DNA of 64,000 nucleotides from Odontesthes bonariensis (Eukaryota; Chordata; Actinopteri; Atheriniformes; Atherinopsidae). The stretch lies in assembly GCF_027942865.1 (NCBI RefSeq), contig NC_134524.1, forward strand, positions 21,009,536 through 21,073,535, in the 5' to 3' direction. This document shows, in pieces, positions 40,759 through 52,100 of this stretch. Position numbers and translations under genes: made by a program. The stretch's first letter is position 1. Each line of letters opens with the position of its first letter. Under the pieces are notes generated by a model. That model was not told where the DNA came from. It did no database searches and saw only the letters and a list, made by a program, of their open reading frames with translations.

Positions 40759-43700
40759 AGAGAGGAAGTACCAGAGCAGACTAGAAGCCAATGGAGTGAG
40801 TCACTTGTTGATCTTTGGACTTCCTTTCATGATTATTTATATATTTTTTTGGTTTAATCTTCCCATCTATTCTAAATAATGCTCTCATTAACTCTTTCGG
40901 TGCCATAGACGTCAATTTAAAAAAAAACGTTCACTGCCAAAGACGTCTATAGACGTCAATTGCGTTTTTTAACGGAGCGGGCTGGGGGACAATCTAGCGG
41001 AGTTCGTCACTAAATCTTAGGCTTGTAAACACTAAACAGAGAATATACTGGCAAAATTACCCGCAAGGTGGCAGCAGTGCCACTTTGCACAAAAAAAGAA
41101 AAAGCGTGTTTTCTCCGTTTTTTGGGTCAAACAGCTGATTTTGGTGAAACCAACCCATGTTCTACTGTCTATTACTAAAAGACTGAAAATGGTAGAAACA
41201 AACTTTTTTTTCCTGATCAAAGAAGAGAGTCTACTCTTTCTTTTGGTAATTTCGGTGTGTACATAGTCATAAGACACACTTTTCTGAGAGTCTTGGAAAA
41301 TCAGTCAAAATACTGAAAAACACTTGGCAGTATGGGTGGCTCTGAACTGAAAATGGCTGGCAGCCAATGAGTTAAACAAGTAATAGGTGGAGAACTTTGT
41401 GTGGGATTTCTTATCTTCGGGCGCATGGCACTAAAAGTGTCATTTGATCTGAAAGCGGCAAACACCGAGGAATGAATTATTGACCCGCTCCTGCTGGTCC
41501 GCAGCTGTCAAAGAAGTTCTGGGTGAGTCAATAAGCAGAGAATCATAAAAAAATTTAAAAAAAACACCCCCAATGCTCACTCAGAGCCAATTCCAACAGT
41601 CTCCTTTCCGTTCCTGGGCCATTTACACGGACAAACAACTTGAGCTAAACAGAACTCGTAACCCGATTCGAAAATGAGCGTTTTTAAAAAAATGCGAACC
41701 ATCTGGCATCTCAAAGCTCTCCTCTGTGTCCGACAATAAAGGCTACAAAAGCCACCTCATTAAAAGGTAAAGCCGGTTTCAAAGTCCATAATATGCACAC
41801 GTGTCATCTGAAGAATTGGGGTAAAAGGACAAAGACTAAAAGAAAATGACAATCTGCGATATTTTAACACTAAACACAGCTTCAACAACAGTTCGATGGA
41901 GGTTCTTGAAAGAGCGTGCGGCTTCTTGCGGAAACACCCTGAGCCTTCACCCCACTGAATAACACCCTTGGTTTGGCTGAAAGGATTTTCACAAAGCAAG
42001 TCAGATTGGAGTCTGTATAGATCAAATCTTATGGAACTACAGGGACTCACGGACCATTTGGGGGCTCCCATTGAGGTTTTGGGTCGAGTTTGTTTTCCTG
42101 AGTTAGGGTCGCTGCCCAAGAACAACAGTCAGGTCTTAAATAACACTTAAAAAAAAAAAAGAAAAAAAAAAAGGCAGTTCTCACAATGAACAATGTCACG
42201 AGGCAAAAATCATACCTTCAGGGAAAACCAATTGTTTAGTTTGTCCCTTATGGGCTATGGTAGTGACATACTGCTGCAACAAGGTTGAGCAGTAAGAAAG
42301 GAGACTCGTGGCAACTTCTGATGCAAGCTACTTATCATCACGAAAACATAAGCCCCTTTCACACTGCCGAATAACCCGCGTTTAATTCGCGAATTTAGCG
42401 TGTCCGCTGTTGCGTTCACACTGCCGACCCGGGCTGCCGCGTCAACTCGACTTTCGACCCGCGTCGGACCCTAGTCTTTTTGCCGAGCCGAGTTTGATGT
42501 GAACGCAATCGACACGGGTCGGACGTGGGCGTGGTGTGATGTGAGGAGTTTAAAAGACAGAATGGACAGCTGATTCAGAACAACAGCGACAGGTGAGGAC
42601 AAGTTTTACTCTGTTTTGGCCTACATCAAGTTGGAGACATTTTTTAATATAGCCAACTGGGGAGACAAGGAGGTCCGCGAGCGCCTCAACCTCCGAGCAG
42701 AGGACGTTATTTTCCGCCACATTTCAGGGACGGTGAAAGATGGACCTCTGCTGGAAGGGCTGGCGAGGAAGATGGGAGAGCGCGGTTTCCCACGCACCGT
42801 AAAGTAACATCTCCATGAACTGCAAATACAATTGCATAAACGATATCTCAAGGTGTCCCGCCATCGTTTGTTTGAAAAATTTAATGCAGACAGGTGTATT
42901 TAACCCTACCTCCGACGCATGGCTTGTGCCTACGTCATTGTACACGCCCAGCATTTTATGTGTTTCGTGTGACGCTCTGCCACTAGGCAACGCCCCCTGA
43001 ACTCGGCTTCAGGCGACACGGGTCGCTCTGACACGCCAAGCGTTCACATTGCTCGACGCGGGTCGAAGGTGCAATTTGGACAGTGTGAAAGGGGCTTTTG
43101 TCATGACTACGATACTGCATTTCTGCCGATTGACTGTCCCGAATGAAATATGCAACTTCCACCGATTCAAAACAGAGAAAGCAACCAGAAGCGGAGTGGA
43201 GCTTGGCATTTTTCCTCGTTTTAACTTGCTAAAGTCCAGAGCCGCAGCCGCTTACCTCCGATGACGGGCAGGCTGGTATTCTCCGAACGTGACACCACCG
43301 TCGCCAGCTCGGTGAGACACAGAACCAGCATGTCCAGGAAGCCGCTGTGGGGCGCCACCACCAGAACCGGCGCCTCCTTCAGGCCGGCCCTGCGACCTTT
43401 GACCCTCACCCACAGGAAACCCAGGGAGAAGAACACGGCTCGGCTCAAGAACAGGATGATCGGGTGGAAAAACCAGTGCCTCCAGCCCGTTACGGGTCGC
43501 GAGCGCTCCTCTGCAGAAAGGCCTGCCAGTCGCAGTCGGGCAAGAGGCCATGTGATGAGGAAGAGCAAAGCCGCCAGAGTGATGCGTAGAGGGAAGAGGA
43601 CGCTGCCCAGGATGATTCCCTACAGCATCAGAGGGGGAGAAAAGATTAAATACTGTTCTAATCAACATGTAAGCGTCTTTATAGGGCAGGGATTCTTTTG

Positions 43701-45706
43701 GGGCAATTTTAAAAAAAACTCCCCATTTCCAACACTGTAATACAAACTTACCTCTCCATATGTGGAGAAGTTTGTATGGCGGTCATACGGCAGCACGTGC
43801 AGCAACCATCCGCTGTTGCCGAGCCGCACCAATGTGCCCAATGATGTGACACAATTCAGTGGCACGTTATCAGTTATGCCTGCCCTCCCCAAAGACCTTT
43901 ATGACTCACCTAGTTTGCTTAGAGTCAGGAAGGAGTGTAAAAGCCTCTGTGTTCTTTGAGGTGATGTTGAATCTATAGCTTGTGTGTGTGTTTGTTTGGC
44001 CCTGGAGTGCACAAAAAGTGAAAACTAAACCAAAAAATATCAGAGAACAACAAGAACAGTCTGGAAAACAAGTTAAGAATCAAATCAGTTCAAACTAAAC
44101 ATTTAAAGGGATAGTTTGCCTCTTGACACGAAGCTGTATGACATCCCATATTAGCAATATCATTTATGAACATTGACTTACCCCCCGCTGCGTATTGTGA
44201 GCCGAGTTTTGGCGTCCACGAAGGTAGTCCGGCTAGTTGGCTGGGGCTAGAAAAATAAAGCGTCTTGCTTCTCAAGACAATATGCGTTCAAAAGAGTAAT
44301 ACATTTGCATCACAAAATCGTCCCTCCAGGAAAAAAGTCAGACCTCACATCGCTTGGTGCTATTTTTGCCTCCCTTCGTATCACTGCGTGCTGTGTAAAC
44401 CGTGCAGACCGAAGTGCCGACCGAGCAGTAAACACGTAACAGGTGCGGCTGTAGGCAGGTGGCTGAACGCATTGATATGACGGGAGGAAAAAATAGCGCC
44501 AAGTGATTGTGAGGTCTGACTTTTTCTGGATGAACGACTTTGTGATGCAAATGTATTACTCTTTTGAGCACATATTGTTTTGAGAAGCAAGACACTTTAT
44601 TTTTTAAGCCCCAGCCAACTAGCCGGACTACCTTCGTCAATGCCAAAACTCGGCTGGAACTCGGCTCACAGGACGCAGCGGGGGGTAAGTCAATGTTCAT
44701 AAATGATATTGCTAATATGGGATGTCATACAGCTTCATGTCAAAAGAGGCGAACTATCCCTTAAGTTAGGGCTGGGTGAGATAACTCGTTATTATCGCTT
44801 TAACTCGCCAATTATTTAACGCCGATAAATATTTTATCGCGCATTAACGCAGTTTTTTAAATTTATTTTATTATTGTAAAAGTCTGTTGCTGTCTGCTGT
44901 GGAACCTGAAAAGAAAGTAATCGGTGGATCCACCAAACATGGAGAAGGGTACAGAACTTTTACTCGGCCATTTTCATTTTAAAGTTCTTCCAGACGGCGG
45001 AGTCGACAGAACCAAAGTCATCTGTAAACACTGCCAAGTTGAATTGTCTTACCACCGTAGTAGTTCCAGTCTAAAATATCACTTAAAGGCAAAACACACA
45101 ACTGATAGCAGCAAGTCATTCAAGGAAACAGACAGTGGACCGAGGCTTCTACATAAAAAAAAAACTTCAGAAAAGAAGATAAAAGAAATACAACATGGTT
45201 TATGGGGATTTTACGTTTTTTAAAGTGTTTTTTTGCAATAAAAAAAAACAAAAAAAAAACTAATATCTTGCCTGTTTAGTGAATTATCACTAATGTTTCT
45301 ATTTATTTGGTGCCACTTCTGAAATGATACACAGACACAAAAAGTTATAAAGCAAATTAATGAGGCACAGAAAGACTGTTGTGTCTCATTTCAACTTCAT
45401 CTGTGCCACTTCGGAAGTGGGGAGTCCACTTTGAGAAAAAAAAAAAAAAAAAACTAAACCAACGAACACCTGCAGTCAAACCACAGCCCAATTAGTTTCA
45501 GGTGGCTGAATGAATCGTATCTCCTTCACAAAAACCCACATAAACATGCGTGAATGTATATCAAGAGCTTTCAGTGGTTGTGCTGTCAATGGAGAGCAAA
45601 TAATTCAAAACCTTACCCTTATCCTCTGGGCTGTTGTCAGCTTAATCGCGTGGATAAACGGATGTGGATACTCGTGCGTTGCCGAGAGAGAGTCGTGGGT
45701 CTCCAT
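35406..45706 (-). CDS. lpcat4: Lysophosphatidylcholine acyltransferase 4
   Basis: ER-membrane enzyme that re-acylates lysophospholipids with acyl-CoA. Exons (high to low): 45617-45706, 43256-43619, 40492-40604, 40351-40411, 40010-40068, 38675-38709, 37872-37926, 37456-37538, 36948-37073, 36697-36853, 36127-36219, 35876-36011, 35406-35572; 512 aa, close to human LPCAT4 (524). The first exon (METHDSL...) carries HPFIHAIKL, the N-terminal LPCAT signature. Exon 2 has hydrophobic membrane segments and acyltransferase motif I, HSGFLD (H-x4-D). Exon 4 has FPEGT, with LKFKPGAF across the next junction. The C-terminal half has only weak EF-hand character; [12 protein letters not shown] in exon 12 looks like one loop. 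The protein ends KKFE, which fits a KKxx ER-retrieval signal. LPCAT1/2 are the alternatives; sequence and position between the NUT-like gene and the 15q14-type neighbourhood favour LPCAT4. Introns 1 and 2 contain several transposons. Confidence 0.95.
40892..41371. mobile_element. TTAA-flanked MITE in lpcat4 intron 2
   Basis: TTAA at 40888-40891 and 41372-41375 flank inverted ends CTCTTTCGGTGCCA and, reverse-complemented, CTCATTGGCTGCCA. The length is 480 bp. The left end also holds tandem AGACGTC palindromes (40907-40960). No transposase is visible. The TTAA target suggests piggyBac-type mobilisation. Confidence 0.8.
42353..43099 (+). mobile_element. Non-autonomous PIF/Harbinger element with Myb-like ORF remnant
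   Basis: The ends AAGCCCCTTTCACACTG and CAGTGTGAAAGGGGCTT are inverted copies and match the usual termini of fish Harbinger elements. The interior plus-strand frame (42616-42807) encodes [19 protein letters not shown] and [16 protein letters not shown], resembling the Myb/trihelix DNA-binding protein these elements carry next to the transposase. The transposase itself is gone. It is in lpcat4 intron 2. Confidence 0.8.
44107..44760. mobile_element. Long-inverted-repeat foldback MITE, copy A
   Basis: The two arms are near-perfect reverse complements over most of the 654 bp: the left arm starts AGGGATAGTTTGCCTCTTG and the right arm ends GAGGCGAACTATCCC. TTAA lies on both sides (44103-44106 and 44761-44764). 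The whole element could fold into one hairpin. Related copies are at 47666-48197 and 60273-60732. It is in lpcat4 intron 1. Confidence 0.85.
44766..45225 (+). mobile_element. hAT transposon 5' fragment with BED zinc finger
   Basis: It begins with TAGGGCTGGGTGAGATAAC, a typical hAT terminus. At 44939-45222 an open frame has [16 protein letters not shown] and a downstream H-x4-H within LKYHLKAKH, which is the C2H2 BED-finger pattern of hAT transposases. The catalytic part is missing and no right terminus was found. It directly abuts copy A of the foldback MITE. Confidence 0.75.
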
Positions 45707-46507
45707 AGTTACAAAAAAAAAAAAAAAAAGAAAAGAAAAAACCGTCAAGTTGACTAAAAATGTTTTAAATGGTGAAAACAAACTACAAAAAAAAAAAAAA
45801 ACTTCTCCGTAACCGAAGGACGCGAATAAACTTTTTAAAAACTGCCAAACAGGTGTCGTCTCGTGGTAAAACAGCTTCACGCGCAGTTAATTAAAAAAAA
45901 CAAAAACCTGAACGTTAGCCTTAAAAATAAAGAAAAACTCGCGAGGAAAAACAAAACACGTTCGACAAAAACAGCACACGAACGGCTAAAAACAAAGTTG
46001 TCTGTTTTTGCTCACACACATGACGAGCCGCAATGTAAAAGACTGACGCCAAAAAGTTCATCCTTTCCTCTTTCTTGTAGCCTTTCCCTCACCTGTCCCG
46101 CCCCTTCGCGGCGTGTCAGACCGGCCCACAGCCATTCAGCGTCGGGTCAGGCGAGTCGAACCGGTCCCGAAACTCAAATGCGGGGACATGTTATAGAAGC
46201 TCGTTGCTGCCAGAAAATGAGAAAATGATTTTGGTGCATCAAAATAATAATAATAATAATTAAAAAAAAAAAATCATGATAAAAAATAAGGCTAGAACAT
46301 GCAGTGAATAACACTTTTCTCATGTTTGCTATGTTTTATGTATGTGTCCCTTATTTGGCCACTTAAGTGTCTTCATTTTGAAACAGCTTGTATTTTGAGT
46401 AGTCAGTCTTATATAACAATTCCTTTTTTATTTTTTTATTTAATGGAACAAAGTCTTATGAGCTAAGTCAACAGATGTACCAGACAAGCTATTGTAATCG
46501 TGGAAAG

Positions 46508-46705
46508 CAGTGTTCGAATTATCCAGCGGACTTTTTTGCGGATCAATTGATGACGTCAAACCCCCCAAAAAAAAATATCATAATAATATCATGATATGCA
46601 AACACAACAATACGTTATCATCACAAAAGTGTAATTTAGTCCCATTTGGGGGGTATCAAGTCTCAATCGGGGGGGTCAGACCCCCCCCCCGTAATTCGAA
46701 CACTG
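46508..46705. mobile_element. Small hAT MITE with perfect 8-bp target duplication
   Basis: The ends are CAGTGTTCGAATTA and TAATTCGAACACTG, an exact inverted repeat. Both flanks are GTGGAAAG (46500-46507 and 46706-46713). The 198-bp interior is non-coding with a poly-C run near its right end. Confidence 0.93.
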
Positions 46706-47665
46706 GTGGAAAGTGGCAAATGGTCAATAGTTTCTATCCATCTATACCTACAGTGAACTTTTCTTGCTAAAGCTGTGAAAACATTCACATACACAAATAA
46801 ATTAGATTTGAGGCCTTTTTCTAGCTGTCTTTCAAAAAGCTGCCTGGCGGCGGAAGTTTGTAATATTATGGATGATGCAAGTCCTTAAATTTCCATGGCT
46901 TTCTACTTTCACATTTTTTATCTATCTATCTATCTATTTATTTTTTGTTCAATGTATTTGACTGTATCTTGCCTAAAGACTACAGAGATCATGGATCAAA
47001 CCACCCATCTTCTTCTCTGTTGGCAGCCACTCGAAATTCTAAAGCTTTTTTTGTGCGACTATTTTAAAAGCATATAGTCTCTGTGGATTGTAGAAGGTAG
47101 AGTATCTTCAAAAATGATCAAATGACTTCTCTGATGGAGTTAGGAAAACTATTGAAAAGTATGGTTGTCTGAGGAAGGGAGGAACACATACAGTTAAACA
47201 TACTGTACGGTGTCTGGGACATGTAATGAAAGAAAAAAAATCCACACAACTGAGCTCCATCAGAATCAAAAACACTTTGACTTTGACTGGAACTTTTTAT
47301 TTAAAGTCCACCTCTCGTACTTTGCAACAGCCACACAAACTCGCTGCTATTGGCGCGACAAGTTTCGCCTCTGCTCTGACAGTTATTGTTCTCTTAGGGT
47401 GTCGCTGCTGAAACCAACCTCCCACTGTGGGTTAAAACATAAAGAGGCAGAACGAAATGCCCGACCGTTCCCCCACTTAGGTTTCATTGAGCTGAATTTC
47501 CATTTCCACATTGTTTTAACAATCAATATGAAACACAAAAAATAATACTTTACCGGTGGCAGTACTTTTGAGCCATCTTTAGAACCATATCGAGGAATAC
47601 TTAAAAATATGAATCGCATTGTTGTATTTGTGTCCAAACTTTTGGACTGGGACTGAATGTATTAA

Positions 47666-48197
47666 AGGGATAATTCGCCTCTTTTGACATGAAACTGTAT
47701 GACATCCCATATTGGCAATATTATTTATTAAATTTGACTTACCCCCTGCTGCGTACTGTGAGCCGAGTTCCGGCCTCGTTTTGGCGTTGACGAAATGAGG
47801 TCCGGCTAGTTGGCTGGGACTTAAAAAATAAAGCGTCTTGCTTCTCAAAACAATATGCGTTCAAAAGAGTAATACATTTGCGTCACAAAATCGTTCACCC
47901 AGAAAAAGTCAGACCTCACAATCGCTTGCCGCTATTTTCTCTCCCTTCGTATCACTGCGTGCTGTGTAGACCGTGCAGACCGAGCAGTCCCCTGCTTCCG
48001 AGCAGTAAACACCGTAACAGGTGCGGCTATCGGCAGGCGGCAATCACGGAGTGATACGAAGGGAGAGAAAATAGCGCCAAGTGATTGTGAGGTCTGACTT
48101 TTTCTGGATGAATGCAGGGGGTAAGTCAAATTTAATAAATGATATTGCTAATATGAGATGTCATACAGCTTCATGTCAAAAGAGGCGAATTATTCCT
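47666..48197. mobile_element. Foldback MITE, copy B
   Basis: Same family as the copy at 44107-44760. It has TTAA on both sides (47662-47665 and 48198-48201) and the mirrored ends AGGGATAATTCGCCTCTTTT and AAAAGAGGCGAATTATTCCT. It is shorter because much of the right arm is deleted (after about 48118). Confidence 0.85.
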
Positions 48198-48408
48198 TTA
48201 ACACATATAGCCTACACATTTACATAGTTGGAGAATCAGACTTTTTAAACGTGTTCTGGATAGTCTAGAACACCTCGTGATTCAAAGCAGCTCTTCTCAC
48301 GTAGCGACACATAAAAATCAGTTAGAAGACATTAAAGGGGGCCATCTTGGAAATAGAAAAAAAACAATTGTCAAGGCAAGAGCCAAACACCTTCTTTCAT
48401 CCAACACG

Positions 48409-48414
48409 TTTATT
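48409..48414 (-). terminator. emc4 poly(A) signal candidate
   Basis: AATAAA on the minus strand, about 750 bp after the emc4 stop codon. Confidence 0.5.
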
Positions 48415-48868
48415 GACAGTCAAAAACGTTTCAGTTCAATCAATAGGGATTTATTTGATAGATTTTTTTTTCACAAGGAAAATCAGTATAAATTAAACAG
48501 ACCTATAAATTAGAGCAGGTTAGTATATGCTGCCTGCTAGCATGCTGACAAAAGCGAAGCCTTTCACTACAAACTGACTCTACTGCAACAGAACTAAATA
48601 AGAAAGGGCAAATATTCGACAGACTCCTCTCAGGAGTTATGCAGACAAAACTCTTGTTATTGACGTTATCAGCTGGTGTAACTTGGAACTGTAGGCTCGA
48701 TAATAACCTTGTAAATAATCTGTTATTGTGAACTTTACAGTAAAATTACATCAGCTCGCTTTTATAGTTTTACGGACAGTTCAAAGAAAAGAAAGACGGA
48801 AATTAGAGCAGCGGGCCAAAGAAATGTAAGTTTCTGTAAAAAAACAAAACAGAAAAACATGGATATAG

Positions 48869-48894
48869 GTGTGTGTGTGTGTGTGTGTGTGTGT
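48869..48894. repeat. (GT)n microsatellite in emc4 3' UTR
   Basis: A perfect GT dinucleotide run of 13 units between the emc4 stop and its probable poly(A) signal. Confidence 0.95.
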
Positions 48895-49163
48895 ATGGTG
48901 GATAAAAACCTTGGCTTAAAACTGTGCCACACACCCTGCCGCCGGTTTAGAAAAACACGCAGCCTGTTTTGGCAAACATGGTCCAGGTTGGATCTGATGT
49001 GATCAGGAATCAGCCGAAATGCAGACTTTTGTTGGTTTCTTTTTGTTTTCTTTTGTCTCAGCTGCGACGGGTAGCCTGGTGGGGTGGTGCAAGTGGGGTA
49101 TGTACAGTATATGACCTCTGCAGATCCAGCATAAATCCAGCACGCGCGCATGCCGCATCCTCT

Positions 49164-52100
49164 TCACAACACCATCCCGCCGCCCATGATCTCCATCCTC
49201 TGTTGAGAATAGACAAACGTGTGGAAGTACTGAGATGGAGCTCAAAACAAGCGTCGCCGTTCTGACGAGTCGCTGCAGAGGGAATGCACTGAACAGACAG
49301 TTTAGTTTCACAATTAAGCACGACTTTCAACTCCGCAAAAAGCGCAGATGGTAAAATGGAGCAAAAAACAGAATGCAAATCTAATAAACCATCTTGTCGT
49401 TTACAATGGAACATAGAACGCATAGAATGTTGCTGAAATGGGCTTTGTTCTCAGACATGTATTGTGTATTTTTCTACATAATCTATGTTCCTATTTTGTA
49501 CTGTAATGTGTTCGAAACCTCATACTTCTACTACTCCCATTACTCATACTAACTTTTTGAGTTAGTAAGCGAGTTTGAGTAAGCGAGAAGTTCCCGGATG
49601 CATACTAGATTCGCCGAAATGTTGGGTATGCATCATGAGGTTACTACTCATACTCAAACTACCCAAGATGCAACGTAACGTGACGTTGCCGATCGTCATT
49701 TCCTTTTAAAACGGCAGTTTCAAGCCAGCTGCAACGAGGGTAGGTTCACTTCCTGTTTTCAAAACAAAAGCACCAATTGTATCATAATGGCTTTCCCTAT
49801 GATAAAAGGCAACGGGTATTTTATTGAAAATAACCGGAAGTGCGTCGCTCACTACGGCTGAATGAATGAATGAATTTATTTAACTATTATTTTGTAAAAC
49901 ATGGTACAGCAACTGAACCATACATCAAAAGAAATAAATAGTCAGGGATAACACAAAAAAGCCCTAAAGCTTATTTCCATTGTGGTCCCTGGATGGTAGG
50001 AAAACAAGGGCTAGCTTTAGTAGTGCTGAATTCGCCGGAACAAAATTGTAAATGGCCGGTATTTTGTCAGATTTTCAACACGTTGGGGATCTAATCTAAA
50101 CGACAACTTTCTCGCCTGAAAATGTTTCAAATGTTGCTAAAGTTTACAGTTTAGTGCTTAAGCGAAATCAGCTTCAGGGCGGCTGATTTCGGCTCGGGCA
50201 GGAGCAAAATGCATTGTGGGTAAACGCTCTACATTCTGTCTGATCGACGAGTATGCCGTATGCAGAATGGAAGTATGCAGTTTGCAAGTATGTAGTACGT
50301 AGTATGCGGTTTCGAACGCAGCCATTGACTTTAAGATGGCATAACTAGACGGATAGCGACGGAGAAGCATACTGAGGCCTTTAAACAAAGCTCACACACA
50401 CATATCTCATCCAAAGAACATGAGGTGGACGGTGGCTGGCCTGCTCACGTCACTCATAACTGGCCAATTATACTCTGCTGCGTGTAAGATAAATGTGAAG
50501 AAGACAAATATGAATTATACCCAGATATCCGGGCTCTGCCTGACGGATTTCCTGCAAGAACTTTGTCACTACGAGTCCAGCGCTGCCGCACTTTACCTGT
50601 GACCACTAATAAATACTTTGTTTAATTTAAGGTTTTCTCCAGCTTGTTCTTGGGGCTTCCAATGAAAGAATCGGTGCCAACAATGCGAGACATTATTTAA
50701 TTTCATCTTGAATTTGACAAGTTAGGAGTCGGGGACATATTGCAGCTAATTAAGGCAACGTGGAATGCTTCCAGAAATCCCCGTCAGTGAACACAGCGCA
50801 GGTTAAAGAGGAGCCATATGGGAATATGAACCAGAAACACCTGCATCTCCTCTGCATCTCAAAAACTTGTTTAAAACACACTGAGGCCAAGTGGAAAACT
50901 GTTCTGAGGTCAGATCAAAGCCAAATTTTAAACAGTTTTTGGGAAATCATGGGCACTGCGTCCTCCAGACTAAAGAGGAGAGGGCACGACCGGCTTGTTA
51001 GCAGCTCAGCTCAAAAGCCTGCATCTCTGATGGCACTGGGGGGTGCGTTAGTGCCTGTGGAACTGGGAAATTGCACATCTTGAAAGGCTCCATCAATGCT
51101 GAAAGGTATACACAGGTTACAGAGCAACATATGCTGAACGGGTGCTGGACTGACGTGCCTGCAGTCCAGACTTTTCACCAACTGAAAGGTAATTTGGCTC
51201 ATCATTACATGCAAAATACAACAAAGAAGACCCAGAACTGTTGAGCAGCTAAAATCTGACATCAGACTAGAGTAGGAGTCCTCAGTTCCCAGATGTTTAC
51301 AGGCCGCTGTTAAAAGAAGAGATGATGGCACTCAGTGGCAAACGTAGCCCCGTAATATTTTTCACGAAAAATAGTAAAACGTCTCACCTTCGAAACCCCG
51401 GCATGTCTCCATCTTCCGATGTCAATAACGTATTGGTTTATAAAAGTTGGGAATGACTGCACCCTGTTTTCAATTCACAATTTACACGGCAGCTCCCTTT
51501 CTTTTGGAATTCAGGTTGCATCAATCTATTTACTTATTATAAAGCTGCACTTTCATTACATTCTATTTACATTTAAAGAACACACAAATATAAACCTGAA
51601 ATCAAAAAGTGCGTCAGCCTTACGGCGAAAATCCAATCTACTGTTGATACTTGATGTATACAGATGTTCTGATCCAAATGTAACTGCCCAAGTGCCACCG
51701 ACCTTGACATTACTGGCATTACTGTGCAAAAAACTACAACAACAGCTGCAGGAACGTGACAAAAGGCGAGGACCTCGTCTCTAAAGCATCAGATCTGAAA
51801 CTTGCAGTGACCAACCCCACAGGACAGCCCCACATGTTGTGTTCCAATCATTCACCAGATTATGGCTGTTTGGTGACGCGAGAGGAATCCAGACAGTCAG
51901 GCAGGCGGCTGTAACGCTGTGGCAGAGCCATGCATATGATAAGCGGTGCAATAGGACAACCCGCCCTAAACAAAGACCACATTCATTCATTTCAGGGAAG
52001 TTACAGGTATAAAACAACTCTATAAAATTAAAGATTAAACCAGACCTCGAAAAAAGAAAAACCCAACACGGATCTGAGTCAATCAGAAAGTGATCCTGAA

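Larger units (their letters stand above)
45707..48400. other. Spacer between lpcat4 and emc4
   Basis: The first 500 bp upstream of the lpcat4 start are a likely promoter area, with a GC-box-like CCCGCCCC at about 46097. Beyond it lie a 198-bp hAT MITE (46508-46705), AT-rich sequence and foldback MITE copy B (47666-48197). No conserved coding exon was seen. Confidence 0.6.

Noticed and set aside
43662-43892. Minus-strand frame with a good donor upstream of lpcat4 exon 2
   Set aside because: The true first exon with the HPFIHAIKL signature is at 45617-45706 and joins exon 2 in phase; this frame has no similarity to LPCAT proteins.
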